A stretch of DNA of 64,000 bases from NCBI GenBank assembly GCA_021151695.1, contig JAGKWU010000001.1, positions 372,001-436,000 on the forward strand. The letters run 5' to 3'. Source of the DNA: Cellvibrionaceae bacterium. GTDB lineage: Bacteria > Pseudomonadota > Gammaproteobacteria > Pseudomonadales > Cellvibrionaceae. The notes under the pieces are model-generated. The model was given only the letters and a program-made list of their open reading frames with translations. It was not told where the DNA came from and ran no database searches. Each line of letters starts with the position of its first letter. Position 1 is the stretch's first letter. Below are positions 36,264 to 44,247 of the stretch, piece by piece. The translations under genes were made by a program, and so were the position numbers.

Positions 36264-36596
36264 ATGCAACTTGCAATCGATGGAAAAATTATAGCTTTAG
36301 ACAAAGAAGGTTTTTTAAAAAATCTGGAAGACTGGAATGAAGAGGTTGCGCTCAAGCTGGCACAACAAGAACAAATTGCGCTCTCTGAACAACATTGGGA
36401 AATTATAAAATCGGTACGAGATTTTTATAACACCTACCAAATGTCACCCTCCATGAGAGCACTGGTAAAACATATCCAAAAAACATTAGGCCCCGAAAAA
36501 GGCCAAAGCATTTACTTACTTCAACTCTTCCCAACAAGCCCTGCAAAATACGTCAGCAAAATTGCAGGCCTACCAAAACCCGCCAACTGTATGTAG
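36264..36596 (+). CDS. tusE: Sulfur-relay protein TusE (DsrC family)
   Basis: Takes sulfur from TusD and delivers it to MnmA on the tRNA. The 110 residues contain the DsrC fold (FLKNLEDWNEEVALKLAQQE, HWEIIKSVRDFYNTYQMSPSMRALVKHI). The penultimate residue is the conserved Cys109 in GLPKPANC. The second Cys of true DsrC proteins, about ten residues upstream, is absent, which marks it as a TusE rather than a sulfite-reductase partner. It completes the tusDCBE operon six bp after tusB. Confidence 0.95.
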   Translation: MQLAIDGKIIALDKEGFLKNLEDWNEEVALKLAQQEQIALSEQHWEIIKSVRDFYNTYQMSPSMRALVKHIQKTLGPEKGQSIYLLQLFPTSPAKYVSKIAGLPKPANCM

Positions 36597-36614
36597 CTGG
36601 CGGGCATATAAAAA

Positions 36615-36962
36615 TCAAGCGGCATCAATTGACTTGATTGTGCCCTTTGGCAATACGGCATGAACAGCAACCTTCTGGAACTTCAGCTCAATATTATTGC
36701 CAGTTTCAATAACCACATAGTTTTCATCTACTTTAACTACTCGACCCAGCATACCACTGGTCATCACCACCTCATCACCCTTACCAAGAGCGGTGATCAA
36801 ATTTTGATGCTCTTTCTGGCGCTTACGTTGTGGGCGAATAATAAAAAAATACATGAAGGCAAACATGCCGACCATAACAACCAGCATAGAAGGATCAAAA
36901 CCAGGACGAGCAGCGGGAGCTGCAGCAGTTTGAGCAACAGCAGACGCGATAAAGAAACTCAT
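36615..36962 (-). CDS. yajC: Sec translocon accessory subunit YajC
   Basis: A 115-residue single-span inner-membrane protein of the SecDF-YajC complex. One TM segment (FDPSMLVVMVGMFAFMYFFII) is followed by RPQRKRQKEHQNLITALGKGDEVVMTSGMLGRVV, the family core. In most gammaproteobacteria yajC lies between tgt and secD; here neither is present, and the gene downstream is tusE in convergent orientation. A terminator-like hairpin ends 18 bases before the ATG. An AGAGGT ribosome site is present. Confidence 0.94.
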   Translation of the reverse strand: MSFFIASAVAQTAAAPAARPGFDPSMLVVMVGMFAFMYFFIIRPQRKRQKEHQNLITALGKGDEVVMTSGMLGRVVKVDENYVVIETGNNIELKFQKVAVHAVLPKGTIKSIDAA

Positions 36963-36980
36963 AGAAAACCTCTGGGCATT

Positions 36981-37031
36981 AAAAAAGCGCTAACTCTACC
37001 CTTTTTAACAAGGGCAAGCAATTAGCGCTTT
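36981..37031 (-). terminator. Terminator-like hairpin between the araC-type gene and yajC
   Basis: On the minus strand the stem AAAGCGCTAA / TTAGCGCTTT encloses a second CCTT/AAGG-type hairpin (CCCTT/AAGGG) and is followed by six T. It ends 18 bases before the yajC ATG, so it is either the terminator of the upstream regulator gene or an attenuator in the yajC leader. Confidence 0.75.
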
Positions 37032-37054
37032 AGCCAGAGTACCCGCTAAGAATG

Positions 37055-37498
37055 TTAAGCGTAATCTCTGAACAATTTACGGAACACACTGGGGGAAAGC
37101 CCAGTCCAGCGTTTGAATGCGTTGGTAAAGCTGGTCCTATCAGAGAAGTCCAATGCTTTGGATACCAGATCCACACTCATGTGATCATCAATCAGGTATT
37201 TAATAGAGTAATGAAAACGCACATCATCGCGAAGCTGAGCGAAATTGGCGCCTTGTTGTTGCAGACGTCTTTGCAGTGTTCGCTTGGACAACCCTATGTC
37301 TTCAGCAATGCGATCTATTGATAAATCCGAATGGCCGACACGTTGATGCAAGGCATTCACGACACGAGCCGAAACGCCTTCGCAATGAGGAATTCGGGCT
37401 AAGGATAAATACTCCTCGTAAGATCTAATATCTGATTGGCTAAATTCACCCTCAGAAGAAAAGTGTTCATTACGATAATTGCGCTGTAGCTGTATCAT
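37055..37498 (-). CDS. Short AraC/XylS-type DNA-binding protein without a sensor domain
   Basis: A 147-residue protein. The C-terminal ~100 residues form a complete AraC double helix-turn-helix: SIDRIAEDIGLSKRTLQRRL, then SVDLVSKALDFSDRTSFTNA and FKRWTGLSPSVFRK. The N-terminal 45 residues are polar and show no cupin-type ligand domain, so a sensor as in full-length (~300 residue) AraC proteins is missing. There is no in-frame coding upstream to suggest a truncated pseudogene. The target is unknown. The gene lies between bcp and yajC. Confidence 0.85.
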   Translation of the reverse strand: MIQLQRNYRNEHFSSEGEFSQSDIRSYEEYLSLARIPHCEGVSARVVNALHQRVGHSDLSIDRIAEDIGLSKRTLQRRLQQQGANFAQLRDDVRFHYSIKYLIDDHMSVDLVSKALDFSDRTSFTNAFKRWTGLSPSVFRKLFRDYA

Positions 37499-37671
37499 TC
37501 AGGCCTCTCCTTACGCCAGCAGGCATTATGTAGGTGGACAGTATGAGCAGGTTCAAACCTTTCAAAAAAGTACTGCTTTCACTTTCAAAAGGCAATTCCC
37601 TGCACTCGGTAAAGATTATAGACAATAAATTTTAAACGCCATAAAAAAATGCACCATTCTTCGCGAATCGG

Positions 37672-37704
37672 TCACAAATTTTGTGATCAATATACCATAT
37701 TGAT
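37672..37704. promoter_or_regulatory. Two adjacent perfect palindromes after bcp
   Basis: TCACAAA-T-TTTGTGA (37672-37686) directly abuts ATCAATAT-ACC-ATATTGAT (37686-37704), and the second ends at the bcp stop codon. Both are AT-rich and perfect. They could be operators for the downstream araC-type gene or a weak terminator. Confidence 0.6.
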
Positions 37705-38178
37705 TTAAATGTTTCCTTTGATATAAGCCGTGAGTTCTTCATTGTGTGTCTTGGTATTCACTTTTTCAATGATATGACGCACATGTCCTCGTTTATCAAT
37801 AATAAAAGTGGTGCGGATTATTCCCATAAATTCTTTACCCATAAATTTCTTGAGCCCCCAGACGCCGTACACCTCTGCAATCTCATGAGATTCGTCGGAC
37901 AGCAAGGAAAAATCCAATTCATATTTTTCATCAAATTTTTTCAATTTACCGACAGCATCAGGACTTATTCCAAAAACAACAGTATTCAAATTTTTAAATT
38001 CACTTTTAAAATCGCGAATACCACATGCCTGAACAGTACAACCCGGCGTAGAAGCTTTTGGATAAAAATAAAGAACTACATTCTTTTTTCCACGAAATTG
38101 ACCAAGCTCAACTCGCTGCCCGTGTTGATCCAGTAAAGAAAAATCAGGGGCTTCACTGCCAATCGCTGGTTTTGTCAT
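37705..38178 (-). CDS. bcp: Thioredoxin-dependent peroxiredoxin Bcp
   Basis: Reduces hydrogen peroxide and organic peroxides using thioredoxin. The 157 residues have the AhpC/TSA fold: peroxidatic Cys47 in STPGCTVQAC and resolving Cys52 five residues later, the atypical 2-Cys pattern of Bcp. FGISPDAVGKLKKF and GIIRTTFIIDKRG also match. A strong AGGAG ribosome site precedes the ATG. It is 16 bp after the diguanylate cyclase gene, on the same strand. Confidence 0.95.
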   Translation of the reverse strand: MTKPAIGSEAPDFSLLDQHGQRVELGQFRGKKNVVLYFYPKASTPGCTVQACGIRDFKSEFKNLNTVVFGISPDAVGKLKKFDEKYELDFSLLSDESHEIAEVYGVWGLKKFMGKEFMGIIRTTFIIDKRGHVRHIIEKVNTKTHNEELTAYIKGNI

Positions 38179-38194
38179 GCAATTCTCCTAAAAA

Positions 38195-38890
38195 TTATTC
38201 ATTGCCAAGCATATTAAAAAGAGCTGCTTTTTCCTCAGCTGTCACAGATTCCTGCTGAATTTTCGCAGTCAAATCAGCGTGGATGACGCAGTTTCTACCA
38301 TCTGCTTTAGCCTTATAAAGCCAGGCATCTACACGTTTAATAAAAGACTCGCTTGTCTCACTCAAATGCGATGAAAATTGATCCACACCCAAACTGGCGC
38401 TCAAAAATAATGGATCTGAATTTTTCGATAATTCAAGTGGCGTGCTTGCAATCATTTCACGCAATCGCTGGGCGACATTTACCGCTTGGCGCAAATCTGT
38501 GTTTGGCAGCAAAATAACAAACTCCTCTCCGCCAAACCTACAAGGAAAATCTAATTTTCTCACTGCAAGTTTAATTAACGAGGCCACATGCTTAAGCGCC
38601 TGATTACCGACATCATGCCCCCATTGATCATTAAATTTTTTAAAATGATCTATATCGAGCAATATCATCGATAGTGGCTGAGTTCCACGCCTGGTTCGCT
38701 CCATTTCGAGCTGCAGTGTTTCGTTAAAAAAACGAAAATTAAATAGCCCAGTGAGCGCATCCGTGCGAACAAGTTCACTGAGAACATTAATTTCGTCACG
38801 CAGCCGCGCAACCTCCTGCAACACCTCGCAATTTTTATTGCCAAGAGCGCAACCACTTTCGTTGACATCAACCTGTGGCGTTTTTGTCAT
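38195..38890 (-). CDS. Soluble diguanylate cyclase (GGDEF domain)
   Basis: Makes cyclic di-GMP from two GTP. The 231 residues have a short N-terminal helix (about 1-40), probably a coiled coil for dimerisation, and one GGDEF domain. The active site is GGEEF at residues 120-124, and the inhibitory I-site is RKLD at 111-114, with the usual five-residue spacing, so the enzyme should be active and product-inhibited. There is no membrane segment or recognisable sensor. I use the ATG at 38890; a GTG at 38902 is in frame. It lies in one unit with bcp. Confidence 0.92.
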   Translation of the reverse strand: MTKTPQVDVNESGCALGNKNCEVLQEVARLRDEINVLSELVRTDALTGLFNFRFFNETLQLEMERTRRGTQPLSMILLDIDHFKKFNDQWGHDVGNQALKHVASLIKLAVRKLDFPCRFGGEEFVILLPNTDLRQAVNVAQRLREMIASTPLELSKNSDPLFLSASLGVDQFSSHLSETSESFIKRVDAWLYKAKADGRNCVIHADLTAKIQQESVTAEEKAALFNMLGNE

Positions 38891-38959
38891 TTTATCTACC
38901 ACTTTAATTTATAATTTTAAACAATCAGGCTAATCGCCCGAGCAATTCTGAGTTGAAAA

Positions 38960-39850
38960 TTATTGGCGATAGAGCTTCACCAAATCGCCATAATGATCAA
39001 TCCTGCGATCGCGCAAATAAGGCCAACTACAGCGCACCACTTGTGTTCGGACAAGATCCACTTCAACTACCGAGGTGATTTCCTGATCCTGGGGAGCGAT
39101 ATATAAAAACTCACCCTGCGGGCCTGCAACAAAACTATTTCCCCAAAAGAGTAGCCCTTCTCCACCTTTTGGATCTGGCTCATACCCAACCCGATTTACA
39201 CTAACCACCGGCACTCCATTAGCTATCGCATGTGCGCGCTGTATAGTAACCCAGGCATCCAATTGGCGCAGCTGCTCTTCCCTTTCCTCTTCGGGATGCC
39301 AGGCAATCGCCGTAGGGTATATCAGCAATTCAGCTCCCGCCATCGCCATCAAGCGGGCAGCCTCAGGGAACCATTGATCCCAACATACCAACACACCTAA
39401 CTTGCCAACGGACGTCGTTATGGGGGTAAAGCCCAAATCGCCAGGGGTAAAATAGAATTTTTCATAAAACCCAGGATCATCCGGGATATGCATTTTACGA
39501 TATTTACCGGCGATGCTGCCGTCACGCTCAAGCACCACCGCCGTATTGTGAAACAATCCTGGCGCGCGCAATTCAAATAGCGAAGCAACTATCACTATAT
39601 CCAGCTCTTTTGCCAGCTGTGCCAAGGCATCAGTTGATGGTCCAGGAATTGACTCAGCCAAATCAAACTGTGCTGCGATTTCTTGCTGGCAAAAATATAA
39701 ACTGCGGTGCAACTCCTGCAATACGACAAGCTGCGCTCCCTGCGCAGCCGCTTTGCGAATTTCGCTCAGGGTTTTAGCAAAGTTATTGCCAATATCGGCC
39801 GAACAAGACTGCTGAACCAAGCCGACGTTTAAGCGCTTAACGCTGGCCAT
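38960..39850 (-). CDS. aguB: N-carbamoylputrescine amidase
   Basis: A nitrilase-superfamily enzyme that hydrolyses N-carbamoylputrescine to putrescine, CO2 and ammonia. The 296 residues have the Glu-Lys-Cys triad in VVLQELHRSLYF, YRKMHIPDD and LVCWDQWFPEA. The ATG at 39850 has a strong GGAGGGAG ribosome site; an upstream extension is rejected. It overlaps the 3' end of aguA by 22 bases, so the two are coupled. Together they make the agmatine-to-putrescine route. Confidence 0.95.
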   Translation of the reverse strand: MASVKRLNVGLVQQSCSADIGNNFAKTLSEIRKAAAQGAQLVVLQELHRSLYFCQQEIAAQFDLAESIPGPSTDALAQLAKELDIVIVASLFELRAPGLFHNTAVVLERDGSIAGKYRKMHIPDDPGFYEKFYFTPGDLGFTPITTSVGKLGVLVCWDQWFPEAARLMAMAGAELLIYPTAIAWHPEEEREEQLRQLDAWVTIQRAHAIANGVPVVSVNRVGYEPDPKGGEGLLFWGNSFVAGPQGEFLYIAPQDQEITSVVEVDLVRTQVVRCSWPYLRDRRIDHYGDLVKLYRQ

Positions 39851-40890
39851 AAAACTCCCTCCGGAAGTTGCATGGTAATACAATGAAGACTGCCGCCACG
39901 CTCAATGATATCCAGCGATGGAATACCAAAAATTTCATAGCCAGGAAACGCCAGCGAGATAACTTCAAGCGCATCCTCATCGCTGAGCGAATCGTAGATA
40001 GGCACTAATACAGCCTCATTAACCACGAGGAAATTAGCGTAAGTTGCCGGTAAACGATTATCCAGTTCGCCGTATTTAGCGCCCGGCCAAGGTAATGGCA
40101 ACAACCTGTAGGGCAGCCCCTCAATGTTGGTGAACGATGAAAGCTCTGCCTCCATTTTTTTCAATTCTGCATAGTGCTCGTCTTGCTCATCATCGCAGGC
40201 TGTATAGACGATAGTATTGTTAGGGCAAAAGCGAGCCAAGGTATCTATATGACCATCAGTATCGTCACCCTGCAGATAACCGGACTCAAGCCAATGAATT
40301 TTTTGTACACCAAATTCCTGGCGCAGGCGCTCTTCGATATCAGTTTTAGATAGTTGTGGATTGCGGTTTTTATTAAGCAAGCAGGAGGTGGTTGTTAAAA
40401 GTGCGCCCTGCCCATCTACATCAATTGATCCACCTTCCAGCACGAAATCTATGCACTCAAACTCAGCAGATGGAAAAGCACCTTGTTCACGCAAATTGAG
40501 AGAAATATTGTTGTCCAACGCATGGGGATATTTTTCACCCCAGCCATTAAACTTGAAATCCAGCAATTTGATTCCTTGTGGTGTCTGCACACCTAAAGGA
40601 CCATGATCGCGGGCCCAAGTGTCATTGCTGGTAACCGGATAAAAATAAACATGTTCAAGCGGAACCTCCATGGCCTCCAGTCGCAGCCGAACGTCATCTA
40701 TAACTGCTTCGGGGATGGCAATCACCAGATCTGCATAATCGCAAATTACCGAGACCAACGCCTCATACAACTGGATCATGTCCTCCAGGATAAATGCCCA
40801 ACCGGTATCGCTATGTGGCCAGGTTAGCAAAATAGCGTCTTGTGGTTCCCATTCGGCGGGCAAACGCTGCGTTGTTATCTGCGCGGTCAT
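39829..40890 (-). CDS. aguA: Agmatine deiminase
   Basis: Converts agmatine to N-carbamoylputrescine. The 353 residues show the guanidino-group-modifying fold: WPHSDTGW near the start, VLEGGSIDVDGQG and a catalytic Cys337 in GGSLHCITMQLP. The gene begins at 40890 after a TATAAT-type promoter with a palindrome next to the start of transcription. It is followed by aguB with a 22-bp overlap. No aguR regulator is visible nearby. Confidence 0.95.
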   Translation of the reverse strand: MTAQITTQRLPAEWEPQDAILLTWPHSDTGWAFILEDMIQLYEALVSVICDYADLVIAIPEAVIDDVRLRLEAMEVPLEHVYFYPVTSNDTWARDHGPLGVQTPQGIKLLDFKFNGWGEKYPHALDNNISLNLREQGAFPSAEFECIDFVLEGGSIDVDGQGALLTTTSCLLNKNRNPQLSKTDIEERLRQEFGVQKIHWLESGYLQGDDTDGHIDTLARFCPNNTIVYTACDDEQDEHYAELKKMEAELSSFTNIEGLPYRLLPLPWPGAKYGELDNRLPATYANFLVVNEAVLVPIYDSLSDEDALEVISLAFPGYEIFGIPSLDIIERGGSLHCITMQLPEGVLWPALSA

Positions 40891-40908
40891 GAATATCCCC
40901 TTAAATTC

Positions 40909-40934
40909 GTCAATTTAATTTGACCGCGATTATA
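40909..40934 (-). promoter_or_regulatory. aguA promoter -10 and operator-like palindrome
   Basis: On the minus strand TATAAT (40934-40929) is followed after four bases by the near-palindrome GTCAAATTAAATTGAC (40924-40909), centred close to the predicted transcription start. The -35 region is poor. The arrangement suggests a repressor site. Confidence 0.5.
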
Positions 40935-40950
40935 ACCTCTTAAACATAAG

Positions 40951-41508
40951 TTATGGCTTTATGGTTTCCTGTGCGGGCAAAGAAACTACGGCTTCACCAG
41001 CATTCTGACTGGACTGGATTGAGGGTTTAAGGGCCTTAGTTGAGGTCTCTCCCACTTGTACCGCTATGGCCAGGGTGCGGGTACTAGTCCCGTCGGCGGT
41101 TTCGAGAATTGCCTCAAGATGCAGATAAAACCGACCATCAAACGGAGCATTCAATTGTATGGGCAAGGTAATTTCCGTGGCATTGATATCCAACACCCGT
41201 GTTTCAGCTGTAGTCAGCAGTTGCAGACCATCAGATGTCGAAAATTTTATCCGTAACTTTCCGTGTTGCAGAACTTGCAAGTGCAAATCAATGGCTGCCA
41301 TTTGATTGGCATTAATTTGTATGATTCGTGGGGCAATTAAGCTGACTGGCGCCCCGGGCTTTAATGTTTTTTGTGAAAGAGTTGAGCTCTTCGACGAAGA
41401 ATGGAAAGACGTGCTATTTAATTGCTCTTGCTTTTGTGAGCAAGCAACGACGCAAAAAAGTGCTGCCAGAATCAAGCAAGTGGAAAAACAGGATTTCAGA
41501 GTGGTCAT
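40951..41508 (-). CDS. Small lipoprotein of unknown function
   Basis: A 185-residue exported protein. The signal peptide ends at the lipobox VVAC with the lipidated Cys at residue 23, followed by a Ser-rich linker. A beta-rich region follows, from about residue 55 (VSLIAPRIIQINANQMAAIDLHL) to 150, resembling an Ig-like or other beta-sandwich fold by eye. No family is recognised. The ATG at 41508 has the ribosome site AGGTGA, located inside the stop region of the metallopeptidase gene five bases away. The two are translationally linked and probably act together in the envelope. Confidence 0.82.
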   Translation of the reverse strand: MTTLKSCFSTCLILAALFCVVACSQKQEQLNSTSFHSSSKSSTLSQKTLKPGAPVSLIAPRIIQINANQMAAIDLHLQVLQHGKLRIKFSTSDGLQLLTTAETRVLDINATEITLPIQLNAPFDGRFYLHLEAILETADGTSTRTLAIAVQVGETSTKALKPSIQSSQNAGEAVVSLPAQETIKP

Positions 41509-41513
41509 AGTTA

Positions 41514-43181
41514 TCACCTGACCCGTAAATTAAAACAGGTAGTATTGCCGGACGTGTTTTCATCATCGCGATTATTGAGATCGTAAACTTCGATCACATA
41601 ATTTCCGCGAGTCAGATTGACGCTGCCAGAAACCGTATCGTTGATGACATTTTTCCCATAGAACAAGGACAAACCACGCTGGTAGAGAATAATTTCCGGT
41701 TTGGTAATCACGTTATCACCACCCGCTCTACTCGCAGACAAGTCGTACACGCCATTTTGATTGATGGTCAAACGCACAAATTGGGCGTTAGTTAATTTAT
41801 TAGGCTTACCAAATTCTGCAGAGCTACAAAGGTTGAGCGCCTGGTTATCTGCACTTATAGACCTATAAATTGGTAATGCCCAAGGTGAGCCAGCATCATT
41901 GGTTTCGCCAGTGGCATATTCGTCAGTACCATTAATGTTTTGCTCACCGAGAATACTGGCAAATAGAGCTACCTGATCTGGCATTCGGGCTTTCATCTGC
42001 GCAAAAAATAAAAATATACTGGTGAAAGCCTCGTTGCCGTAATAATCCGGATGATCCAGCAGCTGGAAAATGGACGTAAAATCATTGGCAGTTTTGTTGT
42101 GACTGCTGATGTAATAATTAAACAGCACAGATGCCACCGAGCCTTCACTGTAATACCCCTTATTTGTGCGTGAACGCCGGCTGACATTGAATGTAAAACC
42201 TGATGCCTGACCTACACCCGATGAGTCTGCATAGTTAGGATTTTCCAGCATCATGGCAGAAAAGGCGTTGGCCCATCCTTCAGACATGGCGACTCTGATA
42301 TCAAGAATCTGACCATCATTATGATCGCCGCCTAGGCTATCGGAGCGAAATAAATTGGCCTCGATATAATGCCCCCATTCATGCAGCAGCACGTGGCTGT
42401 CATATTCATCGCTGTCGTTATCAGCATCCCCCAGAATATAAATGGCGGAACCATCAAAAGAACTGGTTTCTATTTCCCCACGTGTAACATCACCACTAGC
42501 AGCTACATTTTTTGTACTCCAACGCAGCTCTAACGGAGGAAGATCGCGATTATTACCTGCTGCCAACAAGCGCTGGTTGCCAAGGTAAATTGCATCAAGG
42601 ATCGCAAAGGGGGCAGCGGTACGAGGTGCCGTATAACTGCTCCCGCCCCATCCAGAAGGCGCATGGAGATTGCGCGTCGAATTTTGACTACCGGTGCTGG
42701 CAAGGCTGCCATTCATGACATAAATGGCATTGCCATTAGTGTTGTCCGTTACCCTATAACGCCAACTGGGTGATTGGCTATTAACCAACTCGGCCTTAAC
42801 CCTGACCCGCAACATTTGATTGGGTGCTACCGAAAAACTATAGTTTCCAGTCACATCGGTTGTGCTGGTAGCGACTACCTGGTTGGAGCCGTCCAACAAT
42901 TGCACACTGGCCCCACGTACAGGAAGCTCCTGGGTGGCGGCATAGTCCAAACCTATATTGTTGCTGTTATGGGGAACAGAATCGTAGGTGATATGCCCCC
43001 CAAGAAGGATGTCCGACGGACTGGAGCTGGCCAAGGACGAGGAGCTGGATGATGAGTTGGAACTCGCCAGGCTGGTTGCTGGCTGAACGAAGGAATTATT
43101 TCCGCCCCCGGAGCCGCCACAGGCGACCAGGAAGGTCATTGATAGACATATAGCAATAACGCGGCAGCCAAATGGCAGCAT
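41514..43181 (-). CDS. Lipoprotein with a gluzincin-like HExxH metallopeptidase domain
   Basis: A 555-residue envelope protein. Signal peptide with lipobox LVAC (Cys21), then a Gly/Ser-rich linker to residue 56. A carboxypeptidase-regulatory-like beta domain follows (about 60-130, with PVRGASVQLLDGSNQVVAT and TGNYSFSV). The catalytic region contains HEWGH at 267-271 and SEGWANAF, with Glu301 a plausible third zinc ligand (HExxH plus 29 residues plus E). The C-terminal 100 residues resemble a pre-peptidase C-terminal beta domain (LTINQNGVYDLSASRAG, GNYVIEVYDL). The ATG at 43181 has GAGGTGAG. The substrate is unknown. Confidence 0.85.
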   Translation of the reverse strand: MLPFGCRVIAICLSMTFLVACGGSGGGNNSFVQPATSLASSNSSSSSSSLASSSPSDILLGGHITYDSVPHNSNNIGLDYAATQELPVRGASVQLLDGSNQVVATSTTDVTGNYSFSVAPNQMLRVRVKAELVNSQSPSWRYRVTDNTNGNAIYVMNGSLASTGSQNSTRNLHAPSGWGGSSYTAPRTAAPFAILDAIYLGNQRLLAAGNNRDLPPLELRWSTKNVAASGDVTRGEIETSSFDGSAIYILGDADNDSDEYDSHVLLHEWGHYIEANLFRSDSLGGDHNDGQILDIRVAMSEGWANAFSAMMLENPNYADSSGVGQASGFTFNVSRRSRTNKGYYSEGSVASVLFNYYISSHNKTANDFTSIFQLLDHPDYYGNEAFTSIFLFFAQMKARMPDQVALFASILGEQNINGTDEYATGETNDAGSPWALPIYRSISADNQALNLCSSAEFGKPNKLTNAQFVRLTINQNGVYDLSASRAGGDNVITKPEIILYQRGLSLFYGKNVINDTVSGSVNLTRGNYVIEVYDLNNRDDENTSGNTTCFNLRVR

Positions 43182-43401
43182 TCTCACCTCAATCAATATT
43201 GGGTCCGGCAAATTGATCCTTCAAGCATAGCGAATACAGGCTAAGTTGCCTGCCAATCTCTCGTCCTTCCGGGCTAGTCAGGTTAATTCATGACCGCTCG
43301 CCCTGGAAAAATCCCTTTAAGGCAGTCTACGTGATGCAAATCGACGCGACGGTTAGCCAACACACAGACACGCGCCACCCTAACGATGATTTTTACGCCA
43401 A

Positions 43402-44211
43402 TCAGCGGCGACGTGCAAGTGCATGAAGGTAGCGCCCTAACAATTGATAGGGTTGCTGGCGGGAAAATGCCAACTCCAATGCTATAAGATTCTCCGGCTC
43501 ACGCTCGCGGTGATCCCCATTGAAGATGTAGTCGTGAAAAACCCTGATTCCACTAGTAGCCAGCACATCCAGCGGCAAAGCCGACAACCAGTCAAATACC
43601 TGTTCGGGATATAGTGGATTGATAGGTGTAAGGCTGCCCCGCGAACCACCGTAGTCTTGCTGCAGGATTTTTTTAAAATTAGTGCGTAACAAGTTCTTAT
43701 AAATCAGCGAATGAAGATTATAGAAAGTGAGCGATAAAAAACCCTGTGGCTTAAGGTAGCTCATCAAGCTATCCAGCAATTCAGGCGGTTTGGCTACCCA
43801 CTCCATCACGGCATGGCACAGTACGAGATCAAACTGATTATTTCCGTTCAAATGATCGTCCAGATCCTGTATCGCACAATGGATAAATTTCACCTGCGAT
43901 ACCACACCTAACTCCTCAGCCTGCACACGTGCCAGCTTGAGCATCTCCTGGGAGATATCGCAGATAACAACTTCATGCCCGGCCAGGGCAAACGCGAGAG
44001 AGAATTGCCCTTGCCCACCGCCAGCATCCAAAATGCGGAGCGGTTGAGCTGATTTTTTTTCGCCAAAAGGGTGAATGCCCACGCACTCGGTAAAATCGCG
44101 CTTGAGTACGGCGAGGCGGATTTCACCTTTCAAACCACCGTAGATATTTTTTTGAAAACGCGCCGCCAAATCGTCAAAGTTGCGATCTTGGTAAACAGGT
44201 TCTTTAGCCAT
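43402..44211 (-). CDS. cmoM: tRNA 5-carboxymethoxyuridine methyltransferase CmoM-like
   Basis: A 269-residue SAM-dependent methyltransferase. The SAM motif is ILDAGGGQGQFSLAFALAGHEV, followed by LVLCHAVMEWVAKP and LSLTFYNLHSLIYKNLLRTNF, which are CmoM (SmtA) hallmarks. CmoM methylates cmo5U34 in a group of tRNAs to mcmo5U. It belongs with tusDCBE and the DTW protein to the tRNA-modification genes of this window. The assignment rests on motif resemblance, so a related methyltransferase is possible. The start follows a region with no clear ribosome site. Confidence 0.85.
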   Translation of the reverse strand: MAKEPVYQDRNFDDLAARFQKNIYGGLKGEIRLAVLKRDFTECVGIHPFGEKKSAQPLRILDAGGGQGQFSLAFALAGHEVVICDISQEMLKLARVQAEELGVVSQVKFIHCAIQDLDDHLNGNNQFDLVLCHAVMEWVAKPPELLDSLMSYLKPQGFLSLTFYNLHSLIYKNLLRTNFKKILQQDYGGSRGSLTPINPLYPEQVFDWLSALPLDVLATSGIRVFHDYIFNGDHREREPENLIALELAFSRQQPYQLLGRYLHALARRR

Positions 44212-44247
44212 AATACAGTCAATAAAAAATTAATCGGCAGATGGAAA

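Noticed and set aside
37672..37686. A CRP binding site
   Set aside because: The palindrome is TCACAAA-T-TTTGTGA, which has the half-sites in the opposite order to TGTGA-N6-TCACA.
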